Below are positions 54,347-64,000 of a stretch of DNA of 64,000 nucleotides, piece by piece; positions within the stretch are counted from its first letter, which is position 1, and every line of letters starts with the position of its first letter. The DNA comes from Setomelanomma holmii (lineage: Eukaryota; Ascomycota; Dothideomycetes; Pleosporales; Phaeosphaeriaceae), in NCBI GenBank assembly GCA_010015745.1, contig ML978159.1:496001-560000 (forward strand), read 5' to 3'. The notes beneath the pieces are model-generated. The model worked only from the letters and a program-made list of their open reading frames with translations. It had not been told where the DNA came from and made no database searches. The position numbers were made by a program, and so were the translations under genes.

Positions 54347-56597
54347 ATGCGTGACCTTGATCTTCGATTCTCTACACGTCCCACCAAACGGGCACTTTTT
54401 GCATACACCTTTTACTTTGACTTACGCTTTCTGCAACGGCCGATCAAAAGAAACAACCAAGTAGCCCCTGCTTCTCGGACTCTTCACGATCCGACAATGC
54501 AGCTGGGCTTTTACGCATTTGCTTTACAAGTCGCTCATCATCTAGCGACGGCGTTCATATCCAGGAGTTCTGTTTTCGCAAGCACGCAACAGCGCGGAGC
54601 TGGTGAATTAGGTCGGCGTACTTATGCGGGCGACCTCGTGCTTGGCTCTGCGGTTGGATTCATGTGTTTGCACGGTAATATGAAGAATTGGCATGGTGTT
54701 TCCTGTGGCATTGCTTGCGCGGTCTTGCGATCTTGTTTGACTGTACAAATACCCTGGTTATACCATCTCCTCTCTAGACGGTTGGGTGGTGTCGATGATG
54801 TGCTTTGGGCATGGGATGAAGGAAGACACAGCACGTAGTGTGTAGTGAATCAACGGAAATATTACAATCAACTTTCTCTGAGCTACTTGTGCTTCATGTT
54901 TGCACAAACAGGCAGCACTTGTTCGCAATGAATCCAATCATCGCTGCCTCAATGGTGCAAATGTGACGCAACGCATGTCTTTGCATATACATCATCATTC
55001 AGGGCAGACGTTGCCGCACAGCACGAATCTGGAGCTCAATCTCTCCTTGGCAATTGTCTCGTTCTTTGTGCATTGCTCGATGTGGGTAATAACTCTTCTC
55101 CATCGGCGAGCACTGCCTCCAAGCAGTAATTTCAATACAGGCGGTGTCTCCGGACCACGCCGCAGATCGTCATAGACGGTTTATTAATCGACTATCGTGG
55201 ACTCTGGCTGTTGGTATTTGGTGTTGACTCTACCAGCCTCGTCCACGAATTCATGCGATAAGCGCCGTAAATAGCAGCGAGCCCGAGGCAGCGGATCTGG
55301 GGAGCGCCGCAAGGGCTAGCTTCATCCCGCCAGCACAGCATGCTCTCCCCAACACCACAGATGTTGGTATCAATTTCGCTTCTGCGACACACCGGTGCAT
55401 CATCACGCGCAGATACACGCCGCAAATTGTGACTGATCGCGCAGACTCGCCGAGTCACACGCGACTTGGCGTGTCGTAAAGCCCCAGGACCCGCTCTTCC
55501 CACCATTTCGCGTGCTCATGGTCGCTTCACCCAGCGACTTCGGCGGCGATATTTCATTCCGCAACATGAGGATTGGACGCCAGCCTGGCCCTCCTGGGAC
55601 TGGTGCAGGCAGATTCACAAAGCGAGGCTCTTGAAGCGTGAGGCGCACAGCCTCTCCACTACAAATTAAGTCTTTTGGCACATTTCATCTTACTTAGCGC
55701 AGGGTGGCTATGCGGGCCTTAAAACATCGACCCAAAGTCGTGGAATCCTTCAGCATGAGCATGCATCACTATGTGCATTATCTGAATTGGGTCGCTCACC
55801 CAGATTCTGGTGATGGCAAGAAGAGGTGTCAGGCAAAGAGGCAGCTGTTCGCGAGTGAAATCCGATCCGATATTCGCGGTTGTACGAGCTGAAACCCTCA
55901 ACTTCAGCTGCACGGCTAGTGCGCGCAAAAGCGTCACACTGTGGCCCCAACTGCGGCCCGCACGAGTAGTCACAACACGCTGTCACTGGCTGGGCGTTGC
56001 AAAGGCTGTACAATGACACGCGAACTTGCATGTCTTGACCCTCGTCCTCCAAAGATCAGTGCCACCACCATCGCTCACGCTACGGCCCCTAATCTTTCGG
56101 TATGGCGGCAGTCAAAGCTTTCATAACAGTAACTTTAAGATTCAATTCGTCGATGCCTTTGCCTCGCCCGTGCATCCAAAGCATACAACAGGGGCCAAAT
56201 GGGCGCTCCAACCGTGGACGACCCATTTCCCCACAACGGGAACAGTACTCAGCCTCAAAATGTCAACTGAGAGGAGCATGGTCTGGATGCCTGTTTCTAA
56301 ATTCGAGCACCACGAGGGCGATGACGGCCCATGCATCGTGGACTTCATTTTACTGGAAGTTATATGCTCTGGCTGGCCCAGGCAACAGTGCTGTGTTCGA
56401 AGACTTGGATCAACTCGACAATAGCCCGAAGAGACAAGTGTTTCAGCTCCTGAATGGCGTAGTTTTTCTTTCGTATTGCATTCTACGCGCCCTTCAGCCT
56501 TCCGTCCCGTGAGGCCTCTTATATTTCTGCAGCCTAGATCCACACCCTCACGGCTCGAGCACCTTGTCACGATCTCCATTCTATCGACACCGCAGAT
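54347..56597. other. Long gene-poor stretch
   Basis: About 2.25 kb with no recognisable gene. A 163-codon frame starts at 54347, one base after the PPR stop, but has no motif and is most likely 3' untranslated. Other frames are short and mutually overlapping. A non-coding transcript or lost gene is possible; I cannot support either. Confidence 0.45.
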
Positions 56598-57242
56598 ATG
56601 GCTCCCACACCAACAGAAGACAAAAACACTCTCGTCGCCGATCCGACAGTCACAGCAAAGCCTGATGAGGGATACTGGACAAAAACAAACATTGGCGTGA
56701 CCGTCATGTTCGCATTGCTCGCATTAGCGATCCTGCTCGTCCTACTCGTCTTCTACCTCCGCCGCCGCGCCGACAAGAAGAAGCGAGTCCATCCCAAGTC
56801 CGACAAAGCCGGTCTTCTCGCACACGACGATAAAGAGTCCATGTTCAGCCGGCATCGACACAGCAGCGTCACACTATACGTCGACTCGGAAGCCGACGCA
56901 CAGAGCAAAGGGGTCAGCCAGGAAAGCATGTCGCTTATACCTTTACAAGTCACGCCACTGGAAGAAGTCCATGATCCGATCGGCAGTAATAACCGTAATG
57001 TCACGACTGCGAGCAACGGTAGCGGTGTCAGCGCTATCAGTCGGATTAGCAGCAACAGCGCAAGCACGATGATGCTGAGCCCGATGTCACCGAGTGGCGA
57101 GGAGCGTGATTTGAGCATAAGACCATCGGGTCGTCTGCGAAGCACGAGTTCAGCGAGCCAAAAGGCACGATACTACGAGAGCAGGCCGATGAACGTCGAG
57201 ATGCCACCGATTCCCAAAATTATCCAAACACCATCAGACTGA
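56598..57242 (+). CDS. Single-pass membrane protein of unknown function
   Basis: A single exon of 214 residues. A polar Thr/Pro/Asp-rich N-terminus of about 31 residues precedes one strong helix near residues 32-54 (VMFALLALAILLVLLVFYL). The stop-transfer cluster RRRADKKKR follows directly, so the long C-terminal part should face the cytoplasm. That part is Ser/Thr-rich and probably disordered, with many possible phosphorylation sites (SRHRHSSVTLYVDS, SPMSPSGEE). No cysteine domain or enzyme motif is present. Architecture suggests a plasma-membrane or vacuolar scaffold, but nothing in the sequence proves it. The start ATATGGCTCC has an acceptable context. Confidence 0.6.
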   Translation: MAPTPTEDKNTLVADPTVTAKPDEGYWTKTNIGVTVMFALLALAILLVLLVFYLRRRADKKKRVHPKSDKAGLLAHDDKESMFSRHRHSSVTLYVDSEADAQSKGVSQESMSLIPLQVTPLEEVHDPIGSNNRNVTTASNGSGVSAISRISSNSASTMMLSPMSPSGEERDLSIRPSGRLRSTSSASQKARYYESRPMNVEMPPIPKIIQTPSD

Positions 57243-58523
57243 GGCAGAGTATGTGAAGGACATGATCGCCGTCGTTATGAGGCGGCAAACCGGCAGAAGC
57301 TTTATTTCCATATGCGCTGGTCTAGCATCGCATCTCTCTTCTTTTCCTTATACTTTCTTATTTCGCACGAGCATGTCTATCCACAAGCATGTCTATCCAC
57401 GAGCATTTCCAATACCCCGTTTGTACACCACACTCCTGCTCCTGTCATCACATATCAAGCAGTCGAGCAAAAACAAATTTACGAAGTATGCAAATTCAAA
57501 CCAACTCAAATGAAATTAAAGTATTCGCAACTCTTCTTAGTGCCGCTTTCTCTCTAACAATAGATTCTGATGCGCGCTTCAAGGCGCCGTCCATCTGACC
57601 TCAGCAGATCGCACCTCATCTCATCGCGTCATTCGGCCCCCGAGAACGGCCAGCAGCACGTAAGCATGGTGTACAACAGAAACGTTCTGGACCGATGTAC
57701 GGGCGACAGTTAGCGTGCGCAAGACCGAGATGAATGGTTGCGAGCAGAATTAAGGACTCAGAGCAAGAGCTGCGATGCGATAGCAATTCCTGTAAACATG
57801 ACTATACATGCCGTGTTGCAACGCACGAGCTTCTACAGGGAGACCACACGCGAAACCTCTCAAGAATTTCATACACTCAAACATATACAATATGATCATA
57901 GCTACAAGTCTATTCCCCCAAGAAAGTGAGATTTGAGTCGATTCGAAACCAATTGAGCCGCAGAACCGGTCAAGCAAGTCAAGCTAAGCATCGCACGCCT
58001 GAGGCTGTGCAACCGCACGATCCACAACGCTGGGTAAAGTGAGACACCACGCTTTGTGGTCTGAGATTCTGCGACCACTATTTAGCTCTAGAGTGTTGGT
58101 GCAAGGCTAGCACTAAACTGGTGCACATCAATCAAGCTTGAGTCGCATGGTCTGGGATTGTCCATGAATGATCGAAAGGACAAACACAATTCGCTTTCCT
58201 GAATATCGTTGCAAATATCGACATATCCTGTCTCAGGAGCGCAGAATCATCGAGAAATTTCACCTCAAACATGATTGGCCATGCTAACCTACATCTGCAG
58301 GCGCGTTGGGCGCTTCGACACGCGAGGGGCACTTTCCTTCTCAGCCTTCTCTCTGCCCCTACATCTCGCAACCTTCTCCTGCGGCACAAACATACCACAG
58401 CAAGATGAAGACCTTCCGGGGACCGCAACAACTTCCGTCATGAGAAGGAGTCGCCTCGACGCAAACCCAAAGTTGCTACTATCACCAGCGCTGCTCACAA
58501 ACCCTCGATGTTGAGGTGACACC
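57243..58523. other. Intergenic region with a short tandem repeat
   Basis: No supported gene in 1.28 kb. It contains a 16-bp tandem repeat at 57369-57407. Confidence 0.5.
57369..57407. repeat. 16-bp tandem repeat, about 2.4 copies
   Basis: GAGCATGTCTATCCAC is followed directly by AAGCATGTCTATCCAC and by the partial copy GAGCATTTC. It lies in the 3' flank of the membrane protein gene. Confidence 0.7.
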
Positions 58524-59436
58524 ATGGATACGGCAAGTGCGACCACAGCCCCATCTGCTCCACCAGAGCTGTTCCCGATTTTACGCTTCAAACAAGGCGA
58601 TGACCACATCATTACCGACGACGCGCAACTTCCATTCGACCTTGTGGACAACGTTGGCTCTGGATACAGTGGCATTGTCGAGAAGGTCAGGGACAGAAAT
58701 GACAACAAAGTCTATGCACGCAAAAGGATGTGGATTCGCAGGCAGTTGGACAAAGAGGAAATCGAGCAGGTCTTCTTCAATGAGGTGCAGATCATTCGAG
58801 GTCTCGATAGGCATCATCACATCATTGCTGTGTTCGCAACGTACATGGCTAGCCTCTCACTCTGCCTGATCCTGGAACCAGTTGCCGACGGAGGAAACCT
58901 ACGGCAATATCTCGATGCACTGTCGGATGACCTTGTAAGATCGAGCTCCGGCTCTGCCATGCAAGTGCTGGAACGCGTTTTCACTAGGATGTGTCTTTAT
59001 GGAGATTATCTCTGAGGTGACAAGGGAGTCCGATCTCTGTCCATCTGGCGACCAGACTTTTACTGGTATGTTAAGTGTCATGCACGAGCGATACAAGCAA
59101 TATCAATTGCCAGCAAGACTACAGTTTCTTGGAGCTATCATAATAGCGATGACATTATCTGAACCGACGCAAAGGCCAACCTCTGACCAGCTGTCCAAGT
59201 CTGTTTGCAAAAATTCCGGCTTCTGCTGCGACCAGTGTTTGGAGGTACATGGATCACCAGTTGGCATTGGACACGGTAGTATCGAGGTGATAGCAGACAA
59301 TGGCACCGAGGAGTTTACCTCGGGAGGTTCTCCAAGAATGCTTCGAATCGAGGATAATAGTAGTAATCCAATGCAGGAACTGATTATTAGATACGGTGCC
59401 AGCCTTGACTACATCAATTCACTGGATATGGGGTGA
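58524..59436 (+). pseudogene. Protein kinase pseudogene lacking the catalytic core
   Basis: From ATG 58524 the frame encodes an N-lobe: glycine loop GSGYSGIVEKV, lysine in VYARKRM, helix C glutamate in FFNEVQII and a hinge in LCLILEPVADGG. Just after LRQYLDAL the frame jumps. At about 58980 a different frame begins FSLGCVFMEIISEVT, which is kinase subdomain IX, and continues to LSEPTQRPTSDQLSK (subdomain XI). The HRD loop, DFG and APE segments are therefore missing, roughly 80-100 residues, and the frames no longer match. The tail QELIIRYGASLDYINSLDMG looks like an ankyrin-type helix pair. The gene cannot make an active kinase. A DUF6590 remnant follows and may have belonged to the same gene. 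Confidence 0.75.
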
Positions 59437-59750
59437 ACCACATGGACGTTATTATTATCTTGCCCCGGATGGACACGGTAAGTCCCTATCCCAGGCCATC
59501 ATGCCACATATCCACGAAGATATAGCACGCTGAATAGGACAGGGAGTTATGTTTACCATTGGGATACGCGAACTGATATCACTGCCGACAATCCCAAATC
59601 CATTGTAAGGGCTGATCGTCGTGACGCTGTATTTGGTGACGTCTGCAGCGTGCGGCAACACCCCAGTAGGATTACCAACGTCATAATGATACTGAGCCAC
59701 GCTAACACACCAAAGATTACCGAAACAGAGCAACGCAGGATATCCACTAT

Positions 59751-60367
59751 TTTTTCGAGATCGGGAGAATCTTCGATGTAATTTGGTCCGAGACAGCCAG
59801 AGAACAGACCGTTTCCCTTCCCGAAGAACTTGCCGCCAGGTCCCCAGCCTCCAGCAGGGGAAGACGGTATATAGTGCCGTACGCGGCTTCATCGTAGTAC
59901 AGGTGATGAAAGAATCCGTCAAAGCATGGTTCGTACATCTCTATCCAGTCCCACTCGGAGGCTAAAATTTTGGTAGTGCTGTCACGGCATATAATAACCG
60001 CGGTACCCTTAAGATTGCGTCCAACCCATGTACACATCTTCCAGTTCATCTTTCTGGTACAACACCGATGGTCTACGAAGAAGAATACCTGAGAGACAGG
60101 ATGACTGAGTCCATTGAGATTGTGCCGGCACAATCGGAGCCACCAACCATTCTGCATCCTGTATCACATATTCGTTTCGAGAAGAAGTATCAGATTGATA
60201 TGAATGTGAGGGTCAAAGACGTCGGTCACGTTCAACGAAGAGACATATCTGGACTGATACGCCATTACGAAGAAGTTGAAGATGCCGGTCTGAGCACCGA
60301 CCACGAGTACAAGGGAGCTTTGAGTAGAGCTGCGATTACTAGTGATTTAGAAGTTTTATTTGAATAG
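59751..60367 (+). pseudogene. DUF6590 domain remnant
   Basis: The sequence begins FFEIGRIFDVIWSE (from 59751), typical of DUF6590 domains found in many fungal signalling-like proteins. It continues in another frame with VRGFIVVQVMKESVKAWFV, is interrupted by TAA at 59963-59965, and resumes in that frame with AYNNRGTLKIASNP. The intact last part, 60068-60367, holds VSHIRFEKKYQIDMNV and VKDVGHVQRRDISGLIRHY. So one frame change and one nonsense codon break the domain. It lies 0.3 kb after the kinase pseudogene on the same strand. The function of DUF6590 is not known to me. Confidence 0.6.
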
Positions 60368-60632
60368 CAATGGGACAGATCTCAACGTGCACTCGTTGAG
60401 TTTTGAAGTCAAGGTGTCAAGGTTAGATTGATACCTCCAGAGCTTTTCAATCGAGATTATCGCTGACTCCACTCCTACTCATCTTCCTCTACATCTAAAT
60501 CGTTCACACCCCTTGACTGACCCGTCAAACTAACACCAATAACCCTCTTCACAACCCCCTCCACCCACCGCTTGACCATCCCCAAACAGCATCCCTGCCC
60601 CACCAACTCAATCGCAACAAGGACATCCCTCT

Positions 60633-61885
60633 TCACACACTTGCCTCTCTATACTCCTTCACCCACTCCGGCTTAACACGCGCCATCCCCTCCAAGAAGA
60701 AGCTGCGCAGCTGCGCAACTTCATACTCATACTCCTGATGTTCCGCCGACAGGAGGTCAGGTACCGACGCAAGCGCGCGCCGTAGACCCTCGAGGAAAGC
60801 TGGGATCTCGCACACGAGCCAGCTTGGTGCGGTGATGGTGCATTCCCAGTCCACAATGCCGACGAGATTGCCTTGGTCGTTGACTAGGATAATACTTGCG
60901 CTGAGGTCGTGGTAGAATAGGGATATTGTTTCTGCATTCGAATGCCGGGGAAAGAGCTGTGGGATGAGACGGAGCAGGAGGTCGTAGGCGTCTTGCATGT
61001 CTTGCGCGTCGGCGCGCTCGTCTTCGTCGTCGGAGTCTAGTTGGATGGTGATGTCGTGCTGGAGATGCTGCATGTGTGCGGAGACGAGGGAGGAGCTGGA
61101 TGGGAATGGGCCGCGTGGGAAGGGAGGAGGATGTGTACTTCGATGAAGAATGTGGGTAAGAGGGTTTCGCCGATTGTATAGATCGAGGCGGTAGATTGCG
61201 TGTCATGGTCGACGCGTGAACAATCTGGTTGGCAGATACTGCCGATATTGGAAAGCTTCACTTGTCACAGCTGGGCAGTGAAGTCCGCTATCTGCTGCAC
61301 GATGAGATCTTTTTTGAGCTAGGACATGTCATGCCAGACTTCACGGAGCGGACGTCCATCGAGATGCTCCATCAAGATCCACCCTATGCCTAGCTCATTT
61401 GTCAAGTCTGCATCGCAGGCAATGACTTTTGGAACTGGGATCGTCGTGTTCTTTCGGACCAAAGCTAGCGTTGCGACTTCGCTAGTCGTCTTGACTCCAG
61501 GCGCGACGGGTAATGCAATGCGAAAGATAAAGCTGGCTCTGTCGCATTTGATCTTGTACATCTTATCGAAGCCACCTTGGGTGAAGAAGGAGACTTGGGA
61601 AATTTCCTGTCCAAGCCCGAGATGTTTGCTCGCCAGCACTTTGATGGTCTCGATAGAAGGCTCTAGGGTCCAGGTCGGTTTGGTGTTGAAGAGGTCTTTG
61701 GCCCACTGCAGACCGAGTTGCGCGATGTTGTGGCCATTGTTGTGATTGAGTGCAGCGATTGTGCGGTTATGGTAGAGAAGTGATAGGGTGTGGTGCGAGG
61801 AAGTTCTTATGAAATGGAAGGTGCGATTGTGAGCAAACGCGTCACTCTCACCGCACGACGAGACTTGGCAATCCACTTTAGTCAC
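60633..61885 (-). pseudogene. Aminoglycoside-phosphotransferase-like (APH) pseudogene
   Basis: Reading from 61885, the first 188 codons match the fungal APH/kinase-like family: GGFDKMYKIKCDRASFIFRIALP with the nucleotide-binding lysine region (run split at Lys), TTIPVPKVIACDADL and GIGWILMEHLDGRPL. TAG at 61319-61321 and TGA at 61265-61267 interrupt the same frame; LKKDLIVQQIADF lies between them. After a frame change near 61.1 kb, the C-terminal lobe continues at 61073-60633 with LFYHDLSASIILVNDQGNL and VDWECTITAPSWL. In the Brenner loop the asparagine expected after HDLS-x-x is isoleucine, while the DWE magnesium ligand remains. The product would be inactive even if the stops were ignored. 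Such proteins are often uncharacterised small-molecule kinases. Confidence 0.8.
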
Positions 61886-63879
61886 TGTGGCTTAGTTTCA
61901 AGTCAGTCCTGTGGGGACCCTCTTATGCTGCATCGCTTAATGAATGGCAGTAATGCGATCGCACTCGACCTTCAAGCCCTCGTCTGCGCAGTCGATCACC
62001 ATCTCTTGCAATTCACCTGAACCTGACAGGTACCTACTCCTGTGCCTTTATGAGAGCTCACGACCATGGCGGAGCTTCTGAACACCCAACATCGTCAATC
62101 AAGCGCATGAACTACAGCGCTCCTCCTTGGTAGACTCAACTCCAGCTCCGAAATACACACTCGCTGCCCCGTGCTCACCAAGATCCCACATGGGTAAGAA
62201 GTTCCGCAGGATCCTCCTCGCCTTCATCGACGCCATCCCGGACACCAAGCTAGAAGGCGGCTTGCCAGCATCACCAAGACTTTTTGGGAGGACGACAACT
62301 ACCGACTGACATGCAGTGCGTAAGTGACTCTCATCCATCCAACCCTATTCGCCAATGCTAATACACATCTGTAGCTCACTACTAGCACACCTAAATGCTA
62401 CAACCTACATGTCCAGGTCAGCAGGAATGCTCTATTCACGGCTGCCAAGTCGTGCAGGAAGCACGGCGCCAGCGTGGCCGAGGTCATCATGGCTGTTGAG
62501 GTTCCGTTTTCAGCGGCCGTCATCAAGACTATGCTCAGGGAGAGCGTTGTTGAGTTTGGCGACAAGTCTGGCCGGTTCTGATGACTGGTGTCAACGTGTA
62601 GAGCCGTGGTAGAGATTTAGAGTCATTGATTCCTCTTCTTTATTGCATTTCAATGGCGCTTTATACCCGAATGGCGTAGAATGGAGAAGACTACATGTGG
62701 TTAGTGTAATGGAAAGTCAGAGTCGACGGAGCCTCTAAGACGTCTCCCAACATGTGCGGATGAAATCTGTAATGTTGATGGAGTAGCATGTCGGTCGTCA
62801 ATGCATTGTCGTTGACGAAATTGAGCTTGCATTAGGCTTCTGAGGGCACCCTGGCTGGCGGTTGCTGACTTCATTCAGCCAAAGAAAGTACTCCCGTATC
62901 TTCCTAGTATTCAGTGGCACTAAGCAGATGAGCTCAAAATATTACCAATCTCAATAATCTGGACAAGCTTACGGTGTGCCTTGCATTGACCACTTCCCAA
63001 CGCTAGCCTAAGGCTCAAACGTGCGATGTCTGAAATGGTGGTATCGTCCTGGTGAAGCAAATTTCTGTTTTGCGAATCGCGGATGAAGCCGTTAGCTAAA
63101 GATTGGCGGGGTAATAACGGTGCCTTTAATACAAGCCGATATGTGCAGTCCATGGGTGAGAAGAATCAGCTATTTAGAGTGGTCGATTTGGATTGATGAC
63201 TGAGTAGGCAAAGTCGCCAAGTCTCCGCATGAGTAGTAAGGTTGGACAATGGTTCGGCTGTAAAGGACTGACACAGGAGGTTTATCGAGGTGTTGACCGT
63301 GGTAAAGTCGTCTTCATGGAATAGCATGGTATGTTGTCGCGAGGAACAGGCAACGCCCTCGATGGTGGAACGCATAAATCGACATCCAAACCACCAAACT
63401 TGCCAACAACACCGCCATTTCCGCAGCCTCAGTCTGGAGCAATCGGTCCGTACCGGAGAAGGTACGTGGAGGTGTGTTGTTACAAATCTTTGCGCGCTCG
63501 CGAGCTCTTGCACAACGCGGGCATTCATCCGCCTGATGCATGACAAAACGTTTGCGTATGCGTGCTGGACGCGAGGGACGGTGATCGTTTCTGTGCCTCC
63601 TGCGGGTTTGATCTAGCGAGGCTGTTTTAATCCATTCACAGGAGCAGTGCATCCATTGGGCAACTTGAGCCTAATCCTTTCACCGTGCTGTGTACGTTGC
63701 ACAGCAGAGGACGTGCTGAAGTGGCTCGCTTCGTCGATACATTGCGCTGTTCTGAAGATCGATAGCGGACGCAAAGCGATCGCCACGAAGAGTGGTTCAG
63801 GGACCAGGCTAGCGGGTACCGTTTGATCTAATGGCCGCGACGGTCGCACAGTGGAGTCTGGCTGGCCTACCTTCGAACT
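61886..63879. other. Gene-poor right-hand stretch
   Basis: About 2 kb with no recognised gene apart from a weak coding fragment at 62375-62581. Open frames at 63166-63652 on both strands are mirror images of each other and carry no motif. Confidence 0.45.
62375..62581 (+). other. Possible orphan coding fragment
   Basis: A frame entered after a CTGTAG acceptor-like sequence encodes about 68 residues ending SFGDKSGRF-like (exactly VVEFGDKSGRF) with the protein-like segment AEVIMAVEVPFSAAVIKTML. No start codon or clean upstream exon joins it, and I do not recognise it. It could be the last exon of a decayed gene. Confidence 0.25.
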
Positions 63880-64000
63880 TCAAGCGGAGTAGATCGCTGT
63901 CGCTACGATGCCGAGATGTGCATCTCGAGTGAAGCCGGGGATGGTGACTTGGCATGCAAGGAGAGTGTTGTCGTCTATGGCCGCGTGGTACTCGGCTAGG
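63880..64000 (-). CDS. Possible 3' end of a gene running off the window
   Basis: From the right edge a minus-strand frame is open for 40 codons to TGA at 63880-63882. It reads like real protein (EYHAAIDDNTLLACQVTIPG, then HLGIVATAIYSA at the end). An alternative is that another frame here splices (GTAGGC...CATTAG) into 63849-63613. Too little is visible to name the product. Confidence 0.3.
   Translation of the reverse strand, partial: LAEYHAAIDDNTLLACQVTIPGFTRDAHLGIVATAIYSA

Noticed and set aside
54347..54838. 163-codon plus-strand frame starting one base after the PPR stop
   Set aside because: No recognisable motif and uneven composition. It lies where the PPR 3' untranslated region must be, and an antisense frame of similar quality overlaps it.
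59455..60157. Two long minus-strand frames over the DUF6590 remnant
   Set aside because: The plus strand carries recognisable DUF6590 blocks in this interval; the minus frames look like their shadows.

Overview
The window is nuclear DNA from a filamentous ascomycete (Pezizomycotina). The gene content and the many short (about 45-90 nt) GT...AG introns with CTAAC/CTGAC-like branch sites suggest a dothideomycete, possibly near Mycosphaerellales; that placement is inference from gene style and no search was run. Genes are dense, lie on both strands and are not in operons. Exons below were read by matching splice sites to reading frame, and spliced lengths were checked to be multiples of three.

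Layout. 1-9 kb is accessory: a seven-helix PTH11/rhodopsin-like receptor, an intact secreted GH28 exo-polygalacturonase, a dead GH30 xylanase gene and a microsomal cytochrome P450. 9.5-14.4 kb is a block of RNA-metabolism genes: CWC25, ESF2, SYF2 and KIN17. 14.9-17.2 kb is a wrecked HET-domain gene. 17.7-19.8 kb encodes a FAT1-type acyl-CoA synthetase. 20.3-21.2 kb is a decayed hypothetical gene, and 21.5-21.9 kb is a small three-exon gene for a secreted cysteine-rich protein. 22.7-33.8 kb carries a cupin protein, a SulP/STAS transporter, a fatty-acid desaturase, a DHA2-type MFS transporter and a TMEM19/DUF92 membrane protein. 34-41 kb carries the proteasome chaperone UMP1, a prenylated ubiquitin-fold protein (MUB/UBL3 type), an uncharacterised membrane protein and a LPREIR-type gene interrupted by one in-frame TGA. 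41.3-54.4 kb is the housekeeping core: DNA polymerase X (POL4/lambda), ATP10, GOS1, RPL35, ERG8 and a 1291-residue mitochondrial-type PPR protein. 56.6-57.2 kb has a single-pass membrane protein. 58.5-61.9 kb is a graveyard: a kinase lacking its catalytic core, a DUF6590 remnant and a broken aminoglycoside-phosphotransferase-like gene. The last 2 kb has almost no recognisable coding sequence.

Themes. Pectin (GH28) and xylan (GH30) attack genes, a PTH11-like receptor and a small secreted cysteine-rich protein suit a plant-associated or saprotrophic lifestyle, but the xylanase is dead. Several broken genes (GH30, HET, APH-like, DUF6590) sit between intact housekeeping genes, and many of their stops lie where a tryptophan is expected (TGG to TGA/TAG). 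The most promising undescribed element is the 105-residue secreted protein at 21486-21921, which appears only when two introns are removed.
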